Assembly (NCBI RefSeq): GCF_026262505.1
Contig: NC_067203.1
Coordinates: 21,247,411-21,311,410, forward strand
Direction: 5' to 3'
Length of the DNA stretch: 64,000 nt
Source: Trichomonas vaginalis G3
Taxonomy: Eukaryota > Parabasalia > Trichomonadida > Trichomonadidae
In this document: in pieces, positions 34,838-45,274 of the stretch
Layout: every line of letters begins with the position of its first letter
Numbering within the stretch: the stretch's first letter is position 1
Notes under the pieces: generated by a model
Seen by the model: the letters and a program-made list of their open reading frames with translations, nothing else
What the model was told of the DNA's origin: nothing
The model's database searches: none
Program-made: the position numbers and the translations under genes

Positions 34838-37723
34838 TTACAACTGAACCTGGTTCAACATATTTGTTTCTACCTCATAAGCCTTGAGGGAGAGCATCTC
34901 AGACCATTCGACCCAAGTCTTCTTCATTTCTCCTGCGAAGATGTGAGGATGGTTCTTGAACTCGACGTCGATGTCTTCGAATACATCTTCCATGTCCATT
35001 CCCTTGAACATCTCGTATGCCTCCTCTGTACCCATTGTCTTCTTGTTTGCCTTGGACATCATCTTCTTTGCTTCACCGAGGAATGCAACGATGGCCTCCA
35101 AAGAAGAGTTGAACTCGAGATCGTCATCTGATTCGAGTTTGCGGAAAATTGGAGCTTTCTGGACGAAAAGTACTCTGATGTTGACACCGTTCATCATATT
35201 CCTTACGAAACCTTCCATGAAGATCTCGCAAAGACGGCGATTGCGCTCGCTCTTGTCTTTGAGTGTAGCTTCGGCGATTGTTTCGAAGAGAGTCAAGAGT
35301 TTGAATGTTGCGAAGAGAGAAATCTCCTTGATATGCTCCGAAATCAAATGGTAGAGGCAGACAATCGATGGAAGGAGAGATTCGTTCTTTGAGAGGTTGA
35401 GAACAATCTCAATGAGTAAGTCGACGAATGTTGATGAATGTGGCTTGAAGTTGACGAGTAATCGCTGCTTCTGTGGCTGCATTAAGTTCTCAACTGCTAA
35501 TTTGTCGTTGAGAAGGAGCATGAGAGTGGAAACAAGGATGGAGTGGACGTAGCAGACTCCGACCTTCTCGAATGAGAACTGCATCGTGTAGATAAGGTCG
35601 AAAATGAATCTGTTCGAAAGATCCTTCTTAGCGAGGGTCTGAACGAAGGTTGGATTGTTCAAGGCCATCATGTACAAGAAGGAAAGTGAAGCAGATGAGA
35701 ATGCAGAGGTTGGATCGAAAATCAACTCGTTTTGGATCGGATTTCCTGTAAATGCCTGGATGGCGACCTCTGGATCGATCTTGGCAAAGCCGCGGGCGAA
35801 GAGTGGATCCTTTGTAGCGAAGTCTGCGACTAATGCGAAACAATTCTTGATCATCTCAGCGCTGTAAACGGTAATGGAGCCGGAATTGAACTCGCTGACG
35901 AAGTTGGCTGCGATGCGGCAGAGGCTGTTGATGAAGAGATCACCTCTGAATGGAGGAACGCTGATTGTGTATCTTGGGAGTGGTTTGATGGGATGTGCGA
36001 CAGCAGCAATATTTGTAAGGGCAAGGACAGTATGGACGAAGTCATAGCGGGTGAGAGCGGCGTTCTCATTTGTAGATGATATATCTGACCAGAATCCAGT
36101 ATCCTTTTCTGTAACAGTGATGTTGCTCTTGAACATGCACTTGAATACAGATGATGTAAAGCGAGATAAGAGAGACATTGAGCTGCGATCGACTTTTGTT
36201 GTTGATTCGTCTTGTTCGACGATCTTTCCTTTCTTGGATGGCTTCTTTGCCTTTGGCTTTTCTTCCTCTTCTTCCTCTTCGTCTTCATCTGAATCTACAA
36301 CTTTAGTTTTCTTTCCTTTCTTCTTTGGAGCTTCAGCTTTAGCAGCAGCCTTCTTTCCCTTCTTCTTTGGCTTCTCTTCTGGTTCCTCTTCCTCCTCTTC
36401 TTCTTCCTCTGGTTCTGGTTCAGGGATCTTGGATTTCTTACCTTTCTTCTTTGGCTTCTCTTCTTCTACAGGAGCAGCAGCTGACTTCTTTCCTTTCTTC
36501 TTTGGCTTCTCTTCTTCTGGCTCTGGTTCTGCTGCCTTAGATTTCTTTCCTTTCTTCTTTGGAGCTTCTTCTTCTACTTTGGCCGCTTTCTTTCCCTTCT
36601 TCTTTGGCTTCTCTTCTGGTTCCTCTTCTTCCTCCTCTTCCTCTTCTGGTTCTGGCTCAGGAACTTTGGCCTTCTTGCCTTTCTTCTTTGGCTTTTCTTC
36701 TTCTGCTGGAGCGGCAGCGGATTTCTTTCCTTTCTTCTTCGGTTTCTCTTCTTCTGGCTCTGGTTCTTCTACTTTGGCTCCTTTCTTGCCTTTCTTCTTT
36801 GGCTTCTCTTCTTCTGGCTCTGGATCGGCTTTGGCACCTTTCTTTCCTTTCTTCTTTGGCTTTTCTTCTTCTACAGGTTCTTCTGCCTTGGCTCCTTTCT
36901 TTCCTTTCTTCTTTGGCTTCTCTTCTTCTGGTTCTGGCTCGGCAGCTTTAAATTTCTTTCCTTTCTTCTTTGGCTTCTCTTCTTCTGGTTCTGGCTCGGC
37001 AGCTTTAAATTTCTTTCCTTTCTTCTTTGGCTTCTCTTCTGGCTCTTCTTCTTCCTCCTCTTCCTCTTCTGGCTCTGGTTGCTTGGCTGCCTTCTTGCCT
37101 TTCTTCTTTGGTTTCTCTTCTGGCTCTGGCTGTTTGGCTCCTTTCTTTCCTTTCTTCTTCGGAGCTTCTTCTTCGACCTTGGCGCCCTTCTTTCCCTTCT
37201 TCTTTGGCTTCTCCTCTGGCTCTTCTTCCTCTTCCTCTTCTTCATCTTCGTCGCTTTCGACCTTCTTGGCTGCCTTCTTGCCTTTCTTTGGTTCAGCAGC
37301 TTTTTCTTCCTTCTTGGCCTTCTTTGGCTTCTCGTCGGCGTAGATGACTTCGGATCCTGGAACTACAACAAGCTCTTCGAATTGCTTAATGAGCTTCGGG
37401 TTGTGAGCAAGTACTGTAGAGGCGGTAACGAAAAGTTGTAAAACAAGTGAAAATTTGTTATGTTCGTCAGCAGTTAAATCAGATTTCGATTCCTCAAGCT
37501 TTTCAACATAATCGACGCATTGCCTGAGTAATCCTATAATATTGTCCGGTTGGGCGGTCGCTATAGAGTTCAGGATTTTAGGATCTACCGGCGGAGCTTC
37601 AATTCTATGTGGAGCAGCGCTAATAATCCTGTCCAAGAATTGTTCGTTCTTGTAATTTGATGATATTAATGTCTCTAGGGCTTTGACGTATTCATTCGAT
37701 ACGGAAGACGACGAACCTCCCAT
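34838..37723 (-). CDS. HID1-family protein with a large Lys/Glu repeat insert
   Basis: A 961-residue protein. The N-terminus MGGSSSSVS is an N-myristoylation signal as in HID1/dymeclin-class Golgi proteins. The halves flanking the insert fit the HID1 family by helix pattern and order: RGDLFINSLCRIAANF, a leucine-rich stretch (YTMQFSFEKVGVCYVHSILV), SSTFVDLLIEIVLNLS, and MNGVNIRVLFVQKAPIFRKL near the end, corresponding to human HID1 segments. HID1 acts at the trans-Golgi in secretory granule and vesicle formation. Unusual: residues ~130-500 are an inserted low-complexity region with 16 copies of PKKKGKK separated by Ala/Glu/Pro-rich acidic spacers. The insert contains many basic clusters, yet the protein is predicted to be membrane-attached. 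Assignment by pattern memory, not by search. Confidence 0.6.
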   Translation of the reverse strand: MGGSSSSVSNEYVKALETLISSNYKNEQFLDRIISAAPHRIEAPPVDPKILNSIATAQPDNIIGLLRQCVDYVEKLEESKSDLTADEHNKFSLVLQLFVTASTVLAHNPKLIKQFEELVVVPGSEVIYADEKPKKAKKEEKAAEPKKGKKAAKKVESDEDEEEEEEEEPEEKPKKKGKKGAKVEEEAPKKKGKKGAKQPEPEEKPKKKGKKAAKQPEPEEEEEEEEEPEEKPKKKGKKFKAAEPEPEEEKPKKKGKKFKAAEPEPEEEKPKKKGKKGAKAEEPVEEEKPKKKGKKGAKADPEPEEEKPKKKGKKGAKVEEPEPEEEKPKKKGKKSAAAPAEEEKPKKKGKKAKVPEPEPEEEEEEEEEPEEKPKKKGKKAAKVEEEAPKKKGKKSKAAEPEPEEEKPKKKGKKSAAAPVEEEKPKKKGKKSKIPEPEPEEEEEEEEEPEEKPKKKGKKAAAKAEAPKKKGKKTKVVDSDEDEEEEEEEKPKAKKPSKKGKIVEQDESTTKVDRSSMSLLSRFTSSVFKCMFKSNITVTEKDTGFWSDISSTNENAALTRYDFVHTVLALTNIAAVAHPIKPLPRYTISVPPFRGDLFINSLCRIAANFVSEFNSGSITVYSAEMIKNCFALVADFATKDPLFARGFAKIDPEVAIQAFTGNPIQNELIFDPTSAFSSASLSFLYMMALNNPTFVQTLAKKDLSNRFIFDLIYTMQFSFEKVGVCYVHSILVSTLMLLLNDKLAVENLMQPQKQRLLVNFKPHSSTFVDLLIEIVLNLSKNESLLPSIVCLYHLISEHIKEISLFATFKLLTLFETIAEATLKDKSERNRRLCEIFMEGFVRNMMNGVNIRVLFVQKAPIFRKLESDDDLEFNSSLEAIVAFLGEAKKMMSKANKKTMGTEEAYEMFKGMDMEDVFEDIDVEFKNHPHIFAGEMKKTWVEWSEMLSLKAYEVETNMLNQVQL
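36225..37335 (-). repeat. Coding Lys/Glu repeat array in the HID1-like gene
   Basis: About 1.1 kb of imperfect units, each encoding PKKKGKK plus a spacer of 8-25 residues such as AAEPEPEEE or GAKVEEPEPEEE. Three spacers contain nine or more consecutive glutamates. The DNA units are alike enough that unit gain and loss by slippage or unequal exchange is likely. Near-perfect strand bias keeps the opposite strand open (36051-37343); that ORF is a shadow. Confidence 0.85.
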
Positions 37724-38501
37724 TGGTAAGTGTCAAAACAGCAATAACCGTCTTGAAGGTGAAATGCGAAAAAATCATTGTCAGTCGGAATATTTAATAT
37801 TTCATCAGTATAGCTAAATATGTTTTTGTATGGAAACCAATGTTATTATTTCTTAGGCTTTAATATGCTATATGACTTGAGTTTCTATGAGATGAATTAC
37901 TTATCTGATGGGAGACATTTTTGTGAATAGAATCTTATAACTAAACCATTTGATTTCCAATTTCTATTATCTGAAATCAAGATAGTAGAAATAAATTCAT
38001 GAGATTGGATCACATACTTCATTGATTTACTTCAGTTCATACTGGTCATTATGTTAATTATGAAGCTGGATACAAATTTATTGTAATAGACATTCATTTT
38101 CAAATGTCTATGGATATTTATCGTATTAAATTTATATTGAAGATATATTTTCATAACTTAAACACCTCCATTATCAAATGTGCTATTAATAATTTTTCCA
38201 ACAAGCAAAAATCCGAATTTCTCTATCAGACATTTACGATCAAATCCATCTTGGAAAGATATCATCCATTCATTTGGTCAATTTCAATTATGGAAAAAGA
38301 TCAGAAATGTGCTTTTCAGTCATCTTTGGATATAATTTTCAGGAATGTAGAAAACATACTTTCTTTATTTAGAGTTGAGGCTATATATTAATTCTGAAAA
38401 TCTATTCAATATGAGAACTCAAGAAACCAAGTTTTCTAGAATAACAAGTAAAAAGTAAAAACGTAATAGAATTGATAGAAAAAAGAATCAAACAAAACAA
38501 T
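37724..38501. other. Intergenic, nothing certain
   Basis: About 780 bp. A 95-codon frame at 38104-38391 starts MSMDIYRIKF but is Ile/Lys/Phe-rich, with no Inr and no domain; I treat it as chance. Confidence 0.45.
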
Positions 38502-38771
38502 TTAGTTGCATTTTCCAAAAATCACATCAAGGTCAGTATAAGGTGGAGGAAGTGGCGCCTCGTTTGGTCCATCTAGCCTTTCATAAGAAGTGATGAGCTT
38601 TATCTTGTCGGCGTCGTTCACTGTAGGTGTGTCTGGGTTGTAATGAGGGTAGAACCTCATGAATTCGAATCTCTTGAAGAAAAGGTCATCTGCCATCAAT
38701 TTGCAGATATATGGATTATAGTGGGCAGAAGCCTTCTCCTCTTTCTTCTTACGAGAATCATCTGTCAACAT
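38502..38771 (-). CDS. Small conserved-looking protein, unknown
   Basis: An 89-residue protein starting MLTDDSRKKKEEKASAHYNP. The start is the ATG at 38771; an upstream in-frame TTG is not used. A TCATT Inr (38773-38777) almost touches the ATG, giving a leader of only a few bases. After a charged N-terminus come FFKRFEFMRFYPHYNPDTPT and a Pro-rich end (APLPPPYTDLDVIFG). Codon bias is good (C- and G-ending), suggesting sizeable expression. The Tyr/Phe/Pro-rich short sequence resembles small axonemal or microtubule-associated proteins in character only; I do not assign a family. Confidence 0.6.
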   Translation of the reverse strand: MLTDDSRKKKEEKASAHYNPYICKLMADDLFFKRFEFMRFYPHYNPDTPTVNDADKIKLITSYERLDGPNEAPLPPPYTDLDVIFGKCN

Positions 38772-40197
38772 TAATGACAAAATTTTTAAACCGTTGGAAG
38801 CTTGACGACAAAAATTTTGGATCTCAGATTATGAATTAGTTATGTGAAAGAATAGAACAAAATTTGAACAATTTTCGAAAGCACGTTGAAAATTTTATGG
38901 AAAATTTTTAATAAAATATGGCATAAAGGATGAATAAATAAAAGTAGAAAATTTGGTATCATTGTTTCAAAAATTTTCTTCAATTGAAATTTGAAATGAA
39001 GTTTTTGTATGCGGAATTTTTTGATAGAACAATTTATTCGATCGAATAGTACCAATAATGCATACAATACTTTTAGTGGTTGTTTTCCAGTTTTCAGTGA
39101 TTGCATTCATTTTTGATAGGATTTATTGACAATCAAACAATGATCGTTCTGATGTTTTTATATGGAAAAGATACTTTTTACTTATTGATGAAATAATCAT
39201 TTTCAGGGATTATACAAACCTTTCTGCTTTTGAATAAAATATTTTATATTTTGAGACTATCAATAATTTTCTCCTTCATTTTATATGCTTATTCATTTAT
39301 TCAAGTGCAATTTTTTTGATTTAATTCCTTTTTCAATCAAAAAATGAATTTTGCATACATTGTCTATGATATTCAATATTAGGTATATAAAATGTTAAGA
39401 CGATAAAAGTGACAATTTTTGAATTAAATCGGATAATTCTATGTAATTGAATGCAAATAATGAGAAATTCAAACTAAAATCAACATCTTCAATATAAATC
39501 ACATATGATCTTAGATTGTGAGCGTGTTGTGTCTCATGATCTCATAATTAAACAAAGAAAAATTATCAAATGACTCTTTAATAAGAATTTTACTTTATCA
39601 AAGGGCCTTCTCAGGGTATTAATATTTTTCTAGATGATGTTTATAAAGATTTGACAGTTATTAAGTATGATTTATTTTGTTATACTTGGAACACGCCTTA
39701 TATAGGTGTTAAATCGATTTGGTTGAACACAACATATCTAGATACTTCGTACTAATACCAATTTTATTGATAAGTTAATATATAAAATTCAAAATTAGTA
39801 TAATTGCAATATAAAGAACAGTTTTTTCTCTGAGAGCATGTATGCATTTCATAGACATTGAAAAGGAAAATTGAAAATCATGTAATACAAGCTTCCAGAT
39901 CTTGATGGTTTTTAGTTTTAAATTTTTCTAAATTCCAAAAAAAAATGTGCAACGTTTTTTCGATGGATATCTATTTAAATTTCGGATTTAATTCAATTTT
40001 TCTTAATGGCTAATATATAATATTCAAAATACAAAAATTCGTGAAATCGAATTATTCCTAAGTATTTGAAATTCCAGTGATTTATGAACAATAAATTCAC
40101 TTAATCCTTATTATACCACACATATATGCACACATTTTGTCTCCAATAAGAGTGGAATTTCTGCCAAAAAATTGTATTGAATTTTTTTTTGAATGCT
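38772..40197. other. Intergenic, nothing recognised
   Basis: About 1.4 kb between divergent genes, very AT-rich. A chance frame (38840-39106 minus) is rejected. No repeats or RNA found. Confidence 0.5.
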
Positions 40198-40779
40198 ATG
40201 AATATTGAGATTTTACCATCATTCTGCAAGATGATGGTTCCACTTTGGGAGATGGAAAGATTCAATACATCAGAGAAGATGCAGTTGATGATTTGTAATA
40301 AGAAGAAACAAGTAAAAGTTGTTGTAGTAACGAAAAATTCTAATGTTTCTATTCTTGATCAGTTATTTATGAAAGAATTAATAACACCACAATATGTTCA
40401 CAACAATGTTATCTTATCTAAGAACGTCAAATTCGATGCATACAATGTTAAGAGCGAAGATTGTATTTTTGTTTTTGATGACAAAGAACGAAACACACTT
40501 GATTATGACGAGATCGAGACAATCATCAGTCTTACAAAGGACAGACACAACGAATCAGACATTTCTGTTCGTGCACGTGCAGCAGCAGACAACAGCTTCA
40601 GGAGAGAGATTCAACGTCTCAACGACATCAAGTTCAACAAGAGACAACTCAAAAGGAACTTCAACTATAAACTTAACATTGAAGAAGACAAAACAACAAA
40701 CACACATCAAAACAAAACACAAACAATCATTCCTTCTTCAAATTTTATATCAAACACCCCTTTACCAAAGTTCTGGTAA
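40198..40779 (+). CDS. Hypothetical protein with possible ubiquitin-like fold
   Basis: A 193-residue protein. The start is the ATG at 40198 (MNIEILPSFC); the frame is open upstream only through TTG codons. Residues ~25-100 alternate beta-like strands and polar turns (MQLMICNKKKQVKVVVVTK, QLFMKELITPQYVHNNVIL, KSEDCIFVFDD), which could be a ubiquitin-like or beta-grasp fold; this is a guess from strand spacing only. Residues ~105-165 are helical and charged (ETIISLTKDRHNESDI). The Thr/Gln-rich tail ends in TPLPKFW. No family recognised. The 3' end is followed after about 100 bp by the karyopherin gene on the same strand. Confidence 0.5.
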   Translation: MNIEILPSFCKMMVPLWEMERFNTSEKMQLMICNKKKQVKVVVVTKNSNVSILDQLFMKELITPQYVHNNVILSKNVKFDAYNVKSEDCIFVFDDKERNTLDYDEIETIISLTKDRHNESDISVRARAAADNSFRREIQRLNDIKFNKRQLKRNFNYKLNIEEDKTTNTHQNKTQTIIPSSNFISNTPLPKFW

Positions 40780-40886
40780 ACAATTTTTTTAAATAAAGAA
40801 TGTTTTTTGTGTATCAAAGATTTTTTTTGATTTGTGGATTGATAAAAATTCAATTCAAAATAATCGTTCCTAAATTTTATGTGCTT

Positions 40887-40891
40887 TCATT
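40887..40891 (+). promoter_or_regulatory. Inr (TCATT) of the karyopherin gene
   Basis: TCATTTG with start A40889, 7 nt before the ATG at 40896. It decides the start against an in-frame ATG at 40800. Confidence 0.55.
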
Positions 40892-40895
40892 TGTG

Positions 40896-43199
40896 ATGTC
40901 TACAATAGATTCAGAGACTTTTTTAGAATGTTTTCTTCAATCCACGAATCAAAATACAAATGGAGAGGCAATTCATGTTCTTGAAATGTTAAAAGAAAAC
41001 AATCCTGAATTATATTTTTCACAATTGCTCACAATAATTAATAATTCAGATATAAACAACACAACAAAAGGACTGGCAATCAAAATGTTATCAGTTCCTA
41101 TTAATAAACAGCTTTTTTCGCAAGATGATATTATTATTCAATTTATATCATTAATTTATTCTTATTTAGAATTAAAAAACGAATTTTATGAGCCCATCAA
41201 AGAAGTTTATAAGAGTGCTTTAAGAAAAACAAAATGTGAAAAATTAATTTTATTTTTTTACCAACAAATTCATCAAGAAACAAGCGATAATCTTATTGTA
41301 GATATACTTAAAATGAATGTAGATGTTATTGATGATGAATTCGACTGCATATTCCTTCGAGAAAAATTAATTTTAGATATATTAATCGATTTACTTAAAA
41401 ATAAAGACAACAAAGATATAAAAAGCCTTTGTTTACGACTTATTGGATGCCATGAGATCAATCCAATCAACGAAGAAAAAATTTCATTTATTTTAGATAT
41501 TTTTTATTCATTTTCCGGAGAGTTTCCAGTAGAAGTATCAAAAATCGTCGAGAGACACAATTTCTGCAGTTGTATTCCTTACATTATTGAAAATGATGCT
41601 GATTTTGTTGAGAAATTTTTAAATTTATTTTTTTCAGATTTTAAATTCATTGTGTATTCCGAGATATTGCACTCTATACCAGGGATCTATGATCACATTG
41701 ACATAGAACAGCTGTTTAACTTAGCTTTTCTTTATGATATCAACACAAAAATGGAAAAAGAACAAAATCTCTCAAAATTTCAGAGGTTTTTCAATAACTT
41801 AACAAAAAGAATAAATTATTTGACACAAAATGAGCCTTACTATACTTATGAAACAATAATTCCAATTTGTTTAAAAATTATTTCGGAAAATTTACAAAAT
41901 AATGATGAAAGATATATTTACCAAAGTTTATGTGCATTAAATGACCTATTAGATACTGAAACTAAAGAAATCATTTGCGAAACTATTGATTTGCAAAATA
42001 TTCTTATTAATATGGAAAATAATAAACAGTATTCGGTAATATATATTAAATTGTATACTACTTGCCTATGTTTAGAGATTATAGAGTTTAATGATGACTT
42101 TTTCAAACAGATTTTGGAATATTTTCTTAATGAAAATGATAATTTAAGAGAAATTGCAGAAATAGCATTGGAAAATATTATTAAACTTACAAATAACAAA
42201 AAGGTAATTCGGTCTTTAGTAGAATTCTTTTTGGAAACATTGAAATCAAATATTGAAAATGAAATAATTTCATTTTCGTGTTTAAATCTATTACAACAAT
42301 TCTCTTTTGATCAGGAACTCTCTGATGAATTTGCTGATGACATGCTTCAGCTGTTTTCTCTGATCTCCCAGAGTTATTTGGTGTATTTTTCACATTTTTC
42401 CAGTGTATTTGGAAAATTTATAGAAAAAGTGACAGAAAACTCATTAAAAATTATTACCAACAATATTATGAATATTCTTACACAAAGTTATGATGATTAT
42501 GAAGATGATACAATATACTTATTAGAAAAACTGATCCAAAGAATCGGAAATGAAAATAATGAAATAATTAATGTTTCTATCAACATTGTATTAGAAAAAC
42601 TAGAAAGTATCGGCGAGGATGAGCTAAAGCTAGGCTCAATCATTGATTTAACTTTTGATATTTTGAAATATATATGCAATGACAAAGATTTGCTTGAAAA
42701 AATTCTTTTTATTATGTGCAACCTTTATTCTAAGTTCAACAATGAAAAGAAACTGATGAAAATTATTACTCATTTGTTTGATTTAATTCCTGATTCATTT
42801 GAAAACGATTTTGTGATGTCAAATTTAACTCAAATTTGTTATCAAAGTTACTTTTTTGACGATAACATTCAAAATTACGAAATTTCTTATTTGGTTCTTA
42901 AATGTAAAGTCGAAAAATTTCACAGGGCTAAGATGGTTGAAGAAGGTCGAGATTTGGCCAAATATTTGAATCAAAATTACTTAGAATTGAATAGTTTATA
43001 TCAAAGATCTGTAAATATAATTATTTCTGAAAAAGATGAAGGAAAAAAGAATGAAATAATCAGATCATTGTTTGATATACCATTCGAAGATGAAATAGAA
43101 AGAAAATACATAATTTACCAACATGCATATGATAGTTTAGCCAACATTTTACCAGACTTAATTGATGAATTCAAAAAAAGATTCAGTACAATTACGTAG
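40896..43199 (+). CDS. Karyopherin/importin-beta-like HEAT protein
   Basis: A 767-residue all-helical protein. The opening TFLECFLQSTNQNTNGEAIH and the next helices (LYFSQLLTIINN, GLAIKMLSVPI) follow the importin-beta N-terminal pattern that binds Ran. About 15 HEAT-type helix pairs fill the rest (for example IENEIISFSCLNLLQQF and DLLEKILFIMCNLYSKF). The end, LANILPDLIDEFKKRF, matches the end of the family. It is Asn/Ile/Glu-rich, as usual for divergent trichomonad proteins. Role: nucleocytoplasmic transport receptor; cargo unknown. The start at 40896 is preferred over 40800 because of the Inr and because the extra 32 residues are hydrophobic noise. A second, broken member of the family lies at 50548-53338. 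Confidence 0.75.
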   Translation: MSTIDSETFLECFLQSTNQNTNGEAIHVLEMLKENNPELYFSQLLTIINNSDINNTTKGLAIKMLSVPINKQLFSQDDIIIQFISLIYSYLELKNEFYEPIKEVYKSALRKTKCEKLILFFYQQIHQETSDNLIVDILKMNVDVIDDEFDCIFLREKLILDILIDLLKNKDNKDIKSLCLRLIGCHEINPINEEKISFILDIFYSFSGEFPVEVSKIVERHNFCSCIPYIIENDADFVEKFLNLFFSDFKFIVYSEILHSIPGIYDHIDIEQLFNLAFLYDINTKMEKEQNLSKFQRFFNNLTKRINYLTQNEPYYTYETIIPICLKIISENLQNNDERYIYQSLCALNDLLDTETKEIICETIDLQNILINMENNKQYSVIYIKLYTTCLCLEIIEFNDDFFKQILEYFLNENDNLREIAEIALENIIKLTNNKKVIRSLVEFFLETLKSNIENEIISFSCLNLLQQFSFDQELSDEFADDMLQLFSLISQSYLVYFSHFSSVFGKFIEKVTENSLKIITNNIMNILTQSYDDYEDDTIYLLEKLIQRIGNENNEIINVSINIVLEKLESIGEDELKLGSIIDLTFDILKYICNDKDLLEKILFIMCNLYSKFNNEKKLMKIITHLFDLIPDSFENDFVMSNLTQICYQSYFFDDNIQNYEISYLVLKCKVEKFHRAKMVEEGRDLAKYLNQNYLELNSLYQRSVNIIISEKDEGKKNEIIRSLFDIPFEDEIERKYIIYQHAYDSLANILPDLIDEFKKRFSTIT

Positions 43200-43689
43200 A
43201 ATTAAACATGTTTCTATATGTAATTTGTGTTTTTGTTTCAATAAAATATTGATAAAATAGGAAAATGTGATATTTGTAAAGTATTCAATTTTGATGCACA
43301 TATTGAAAACTTTACAAAGAAAATGGATTTATGGGTTCTTTAACATAAAAATTCCATTTTAATTTGACACAAGGGCAGTTTTATTGCAAGATATTGCATT
43401 GATTATCTTGTTATACATAGTTTTTAGAGCATTTTAAAAATCAATATTATATCTTATGTTATGTAGTATCAAAAATAATATTGAATCTCTCTCATTGCAT
43501 AAACATCATTGAATAACTATTAGATCTAATATCAAATCAAATATATATATAAATAGCAATTTTTTAATAGATCTTTTTGTTAATTGTGCTTTAATCTTGG
43601 TATCAAATTAAAAAACGTATCATTTCTTTTTAAAGAATCAATTTACAAAAATTTTCATGAAAATAATTTTGATTCCAATGTAAATTCTT
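43200..43689. other. Intergenic, nothing recognised
   Basis: AT-rich 3' flank of the karyopherin gene. No ORF or element recognised. Confidence 0.5.
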
Positions 43690-43963
43690 TCACTATATAC
43701 CTATGCCAATGCAGGAACATATTGCAATGTGTAATTTCCAATTAGATTCTTCCAATGAGATGACACGAGGTATTAAAGCGCAGAATAATATTGAGAGATC
43801 TTTCAAATTTGAGTGGGCAAAGGGAATCGTATAAACAATTCTGAATTTCAATCTCAATTACTATATATCCCAGTCAATGCATGCACATAATGCAATAAGT
43901 ATTTTCTAATTAGATGATACAAGCTATTAAAGCACACAATAAAATTGAGATATCTCTCAAAAT
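43690..43963. repeat. Degenerate ~165-bp tandem duplication
   Basis: Two diverged units: 43690-43812 and about 43857-43963. Shared blocks include ACTATATA, CAATGCA, a TTCTAATTAGAT-type block, GGTATTAAAGC / GCTATTAAAGC and ATTGAGA followed by TCTC. No coding content. It lies in the 3' flank shared with the MFS gene. Confidence 0.6.
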
Positions 43964-44035
43964 TGAGGGATAAAATGGAACCTTAAAAAATCCAAAAAAA
44001 TTCATTTAAATAAACCGACAGTTTATAATAAAAAT

Positions 44036-45274
44036 TTATAATAAATGAGATGTTAAGCTATCAGGATTCGATTCGAATATGTTTTCCAAGTTAGAAGTCA
44101 AAACTGCATCTCCAATTTCATTATCTTCATGGAAAATAAATATTCTGTAGAATAACAAGACAAAACATATTAAAGCTGATATACTCTTAGTAATTAACGT
44201 GAAAATAAACTGATTTCCGCTCAATCTGAACACATAATAACTTCCATAACAAGTAACTCGAATTAAAGACAAAGAAGACAACAAATTAATATCAATACGA
44301 GGTATCATTGACCATCCAGCTACATCTAAGCTGATTCTGAACGATACAACAAATAAAATATAACAAATTAAATTAAATTTTTGATCAAAATGCATTCCAG
44401 TGAGAACTGCTGATGCAATCTGTGAGACACAACATAAGAGACACGAAATAATCCATAATACCTTGAATTCGAAGTAATAAACTAATAGAAAAGTGACGAA
44501 AAACATTAAAATATAAAAAACATTTGTTAAAACTAAATAAAGTGGTTTTCTATATAACTGGTATTCATTAGTAGATAAGAATTCGTCGAAATATCCACCA
44601 AAGAAAGGTAAAAAGGCTAAAAATATGCAATGAACGTAAGATTTAACTCTTGATGCTTTTCTTTCGCTAATTCTTGCCTTTTTGAGCTGCTCTAAGTATT
44701 GCGTATCAAAATCTGGTATGAAATGAACAAGAACAAGATGGAGAGTTGAAATGAAACCAAAGATTAAACAAAGAAATCTCCAATTTATGAAATTTCCTAA
44801 TAAAATACAGACAATCGAGCCCAAACTTATACCTATAGGATGTAAAATACCGAATGCATCGATCTGTTCTCTTGTAGCGAGGCTTAATAAGTAAATTGGA
44901 TTTAAAATGTTGAAAAGTGATATGGAAACACCCAAAAGTATGGCCGAAATCATCAATAATAAGACTACATATTTCGTAGAATATGTCATTATGAACCATG
45001 AAATGGCAGATAAAATGGAAGATAACGAAATAAACTGTTTAAAATTGAGTCTTGCATAAATAAAGTGTAGAAATACTGTTGCAAAGAACGATGTAACTGT
45101 AACAATGATAGGAAATGCGTTTCCATATGGCGACTGATGATATATTTCAAATTCTATGGTAAATCCTGCCTTTTGCCAGAATAAGAAAGCTTCCCCAGCA
45201 GTCATAGATCCTATCATTAAGACAGTTGCTGATAGAAAATGATTGCCAAAGAGATTTCGCAACAATAAAAGCAT
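44036..45274 (-). CDS. MFS-type membrane transporter
   Basis: A 412-residue protein with about twelve hydrophobic segments. The start is taken at the ATG at 45274 (MLLLLRNLFGNHFLSA); a longer frame opens only on GTG. Helix 1 is followed by GSMTAGEAFLFWQKAG. The loop between spans 6 and 7 is basic (QLKKARISERKASRVKSY), matching the central cytosolic loop of the major facilitator superfamily sugar-porter branch, where trichomonad members have similar layout. Characteristic sugar-porter motifs (R-x-G-R-R, PESPR) are weak or absent, so the substrate is not assigned. It ends with a polar tail (SNLENIFESNPDSLTSHLL). The 3' flank holds a tandem duplication. Confidence 0.65.
   Translation of the reverse strand: MLLLLRNLFGNHFLSATVLMIGSMTAGEAFLFWQKAGFTIEFEIYHQSPYGNAFPIIVTVTSFFATVFLHFIYARLNFKQFISLSSILSAISWFIMTYSTKYVVLLLMISAILLGVSISLFNILNPIYLLSLATREQIDAFGILHPIGISLGSIVCILLGNFINWRFLCLIFGFISTLHLVLVHFIPDFDTQYLEQLKKARISERKASRVKSYVHCIFLAFLPFFGGYFDEFLSTNEYQLYRKPLYLVLTNVFYILMFFVTFLLVYYFEFKVLWIISCLLCCVSQIASAVLTGMHFDQKFNLICYILFVVSFRISLDVAGWSMIPRIDINLLSSLSLIRVTCYGSYYVFRLSGNQFIFTLITKSISALICFVLLFYRIFIFHEDNEIGDAVLTSNLENIFESNPDSLTSHLL

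Noticed and set aside
36051-37343. 430-codon plus-strand frame rich in Phe, Ser and Gly, opposite the HID1-like gene
   Set aside because: It is the antisense of the PKKKGKK/Glu repeat; codon bias keeps it open. The real protein on the minus strand has conserved flanks and an N-myristoylation start.
38104-38391. 95-codon frame starting MSMDIYRIKF
   Set aside because: Real ATG, but no Inr, no domain and noise-like composition.
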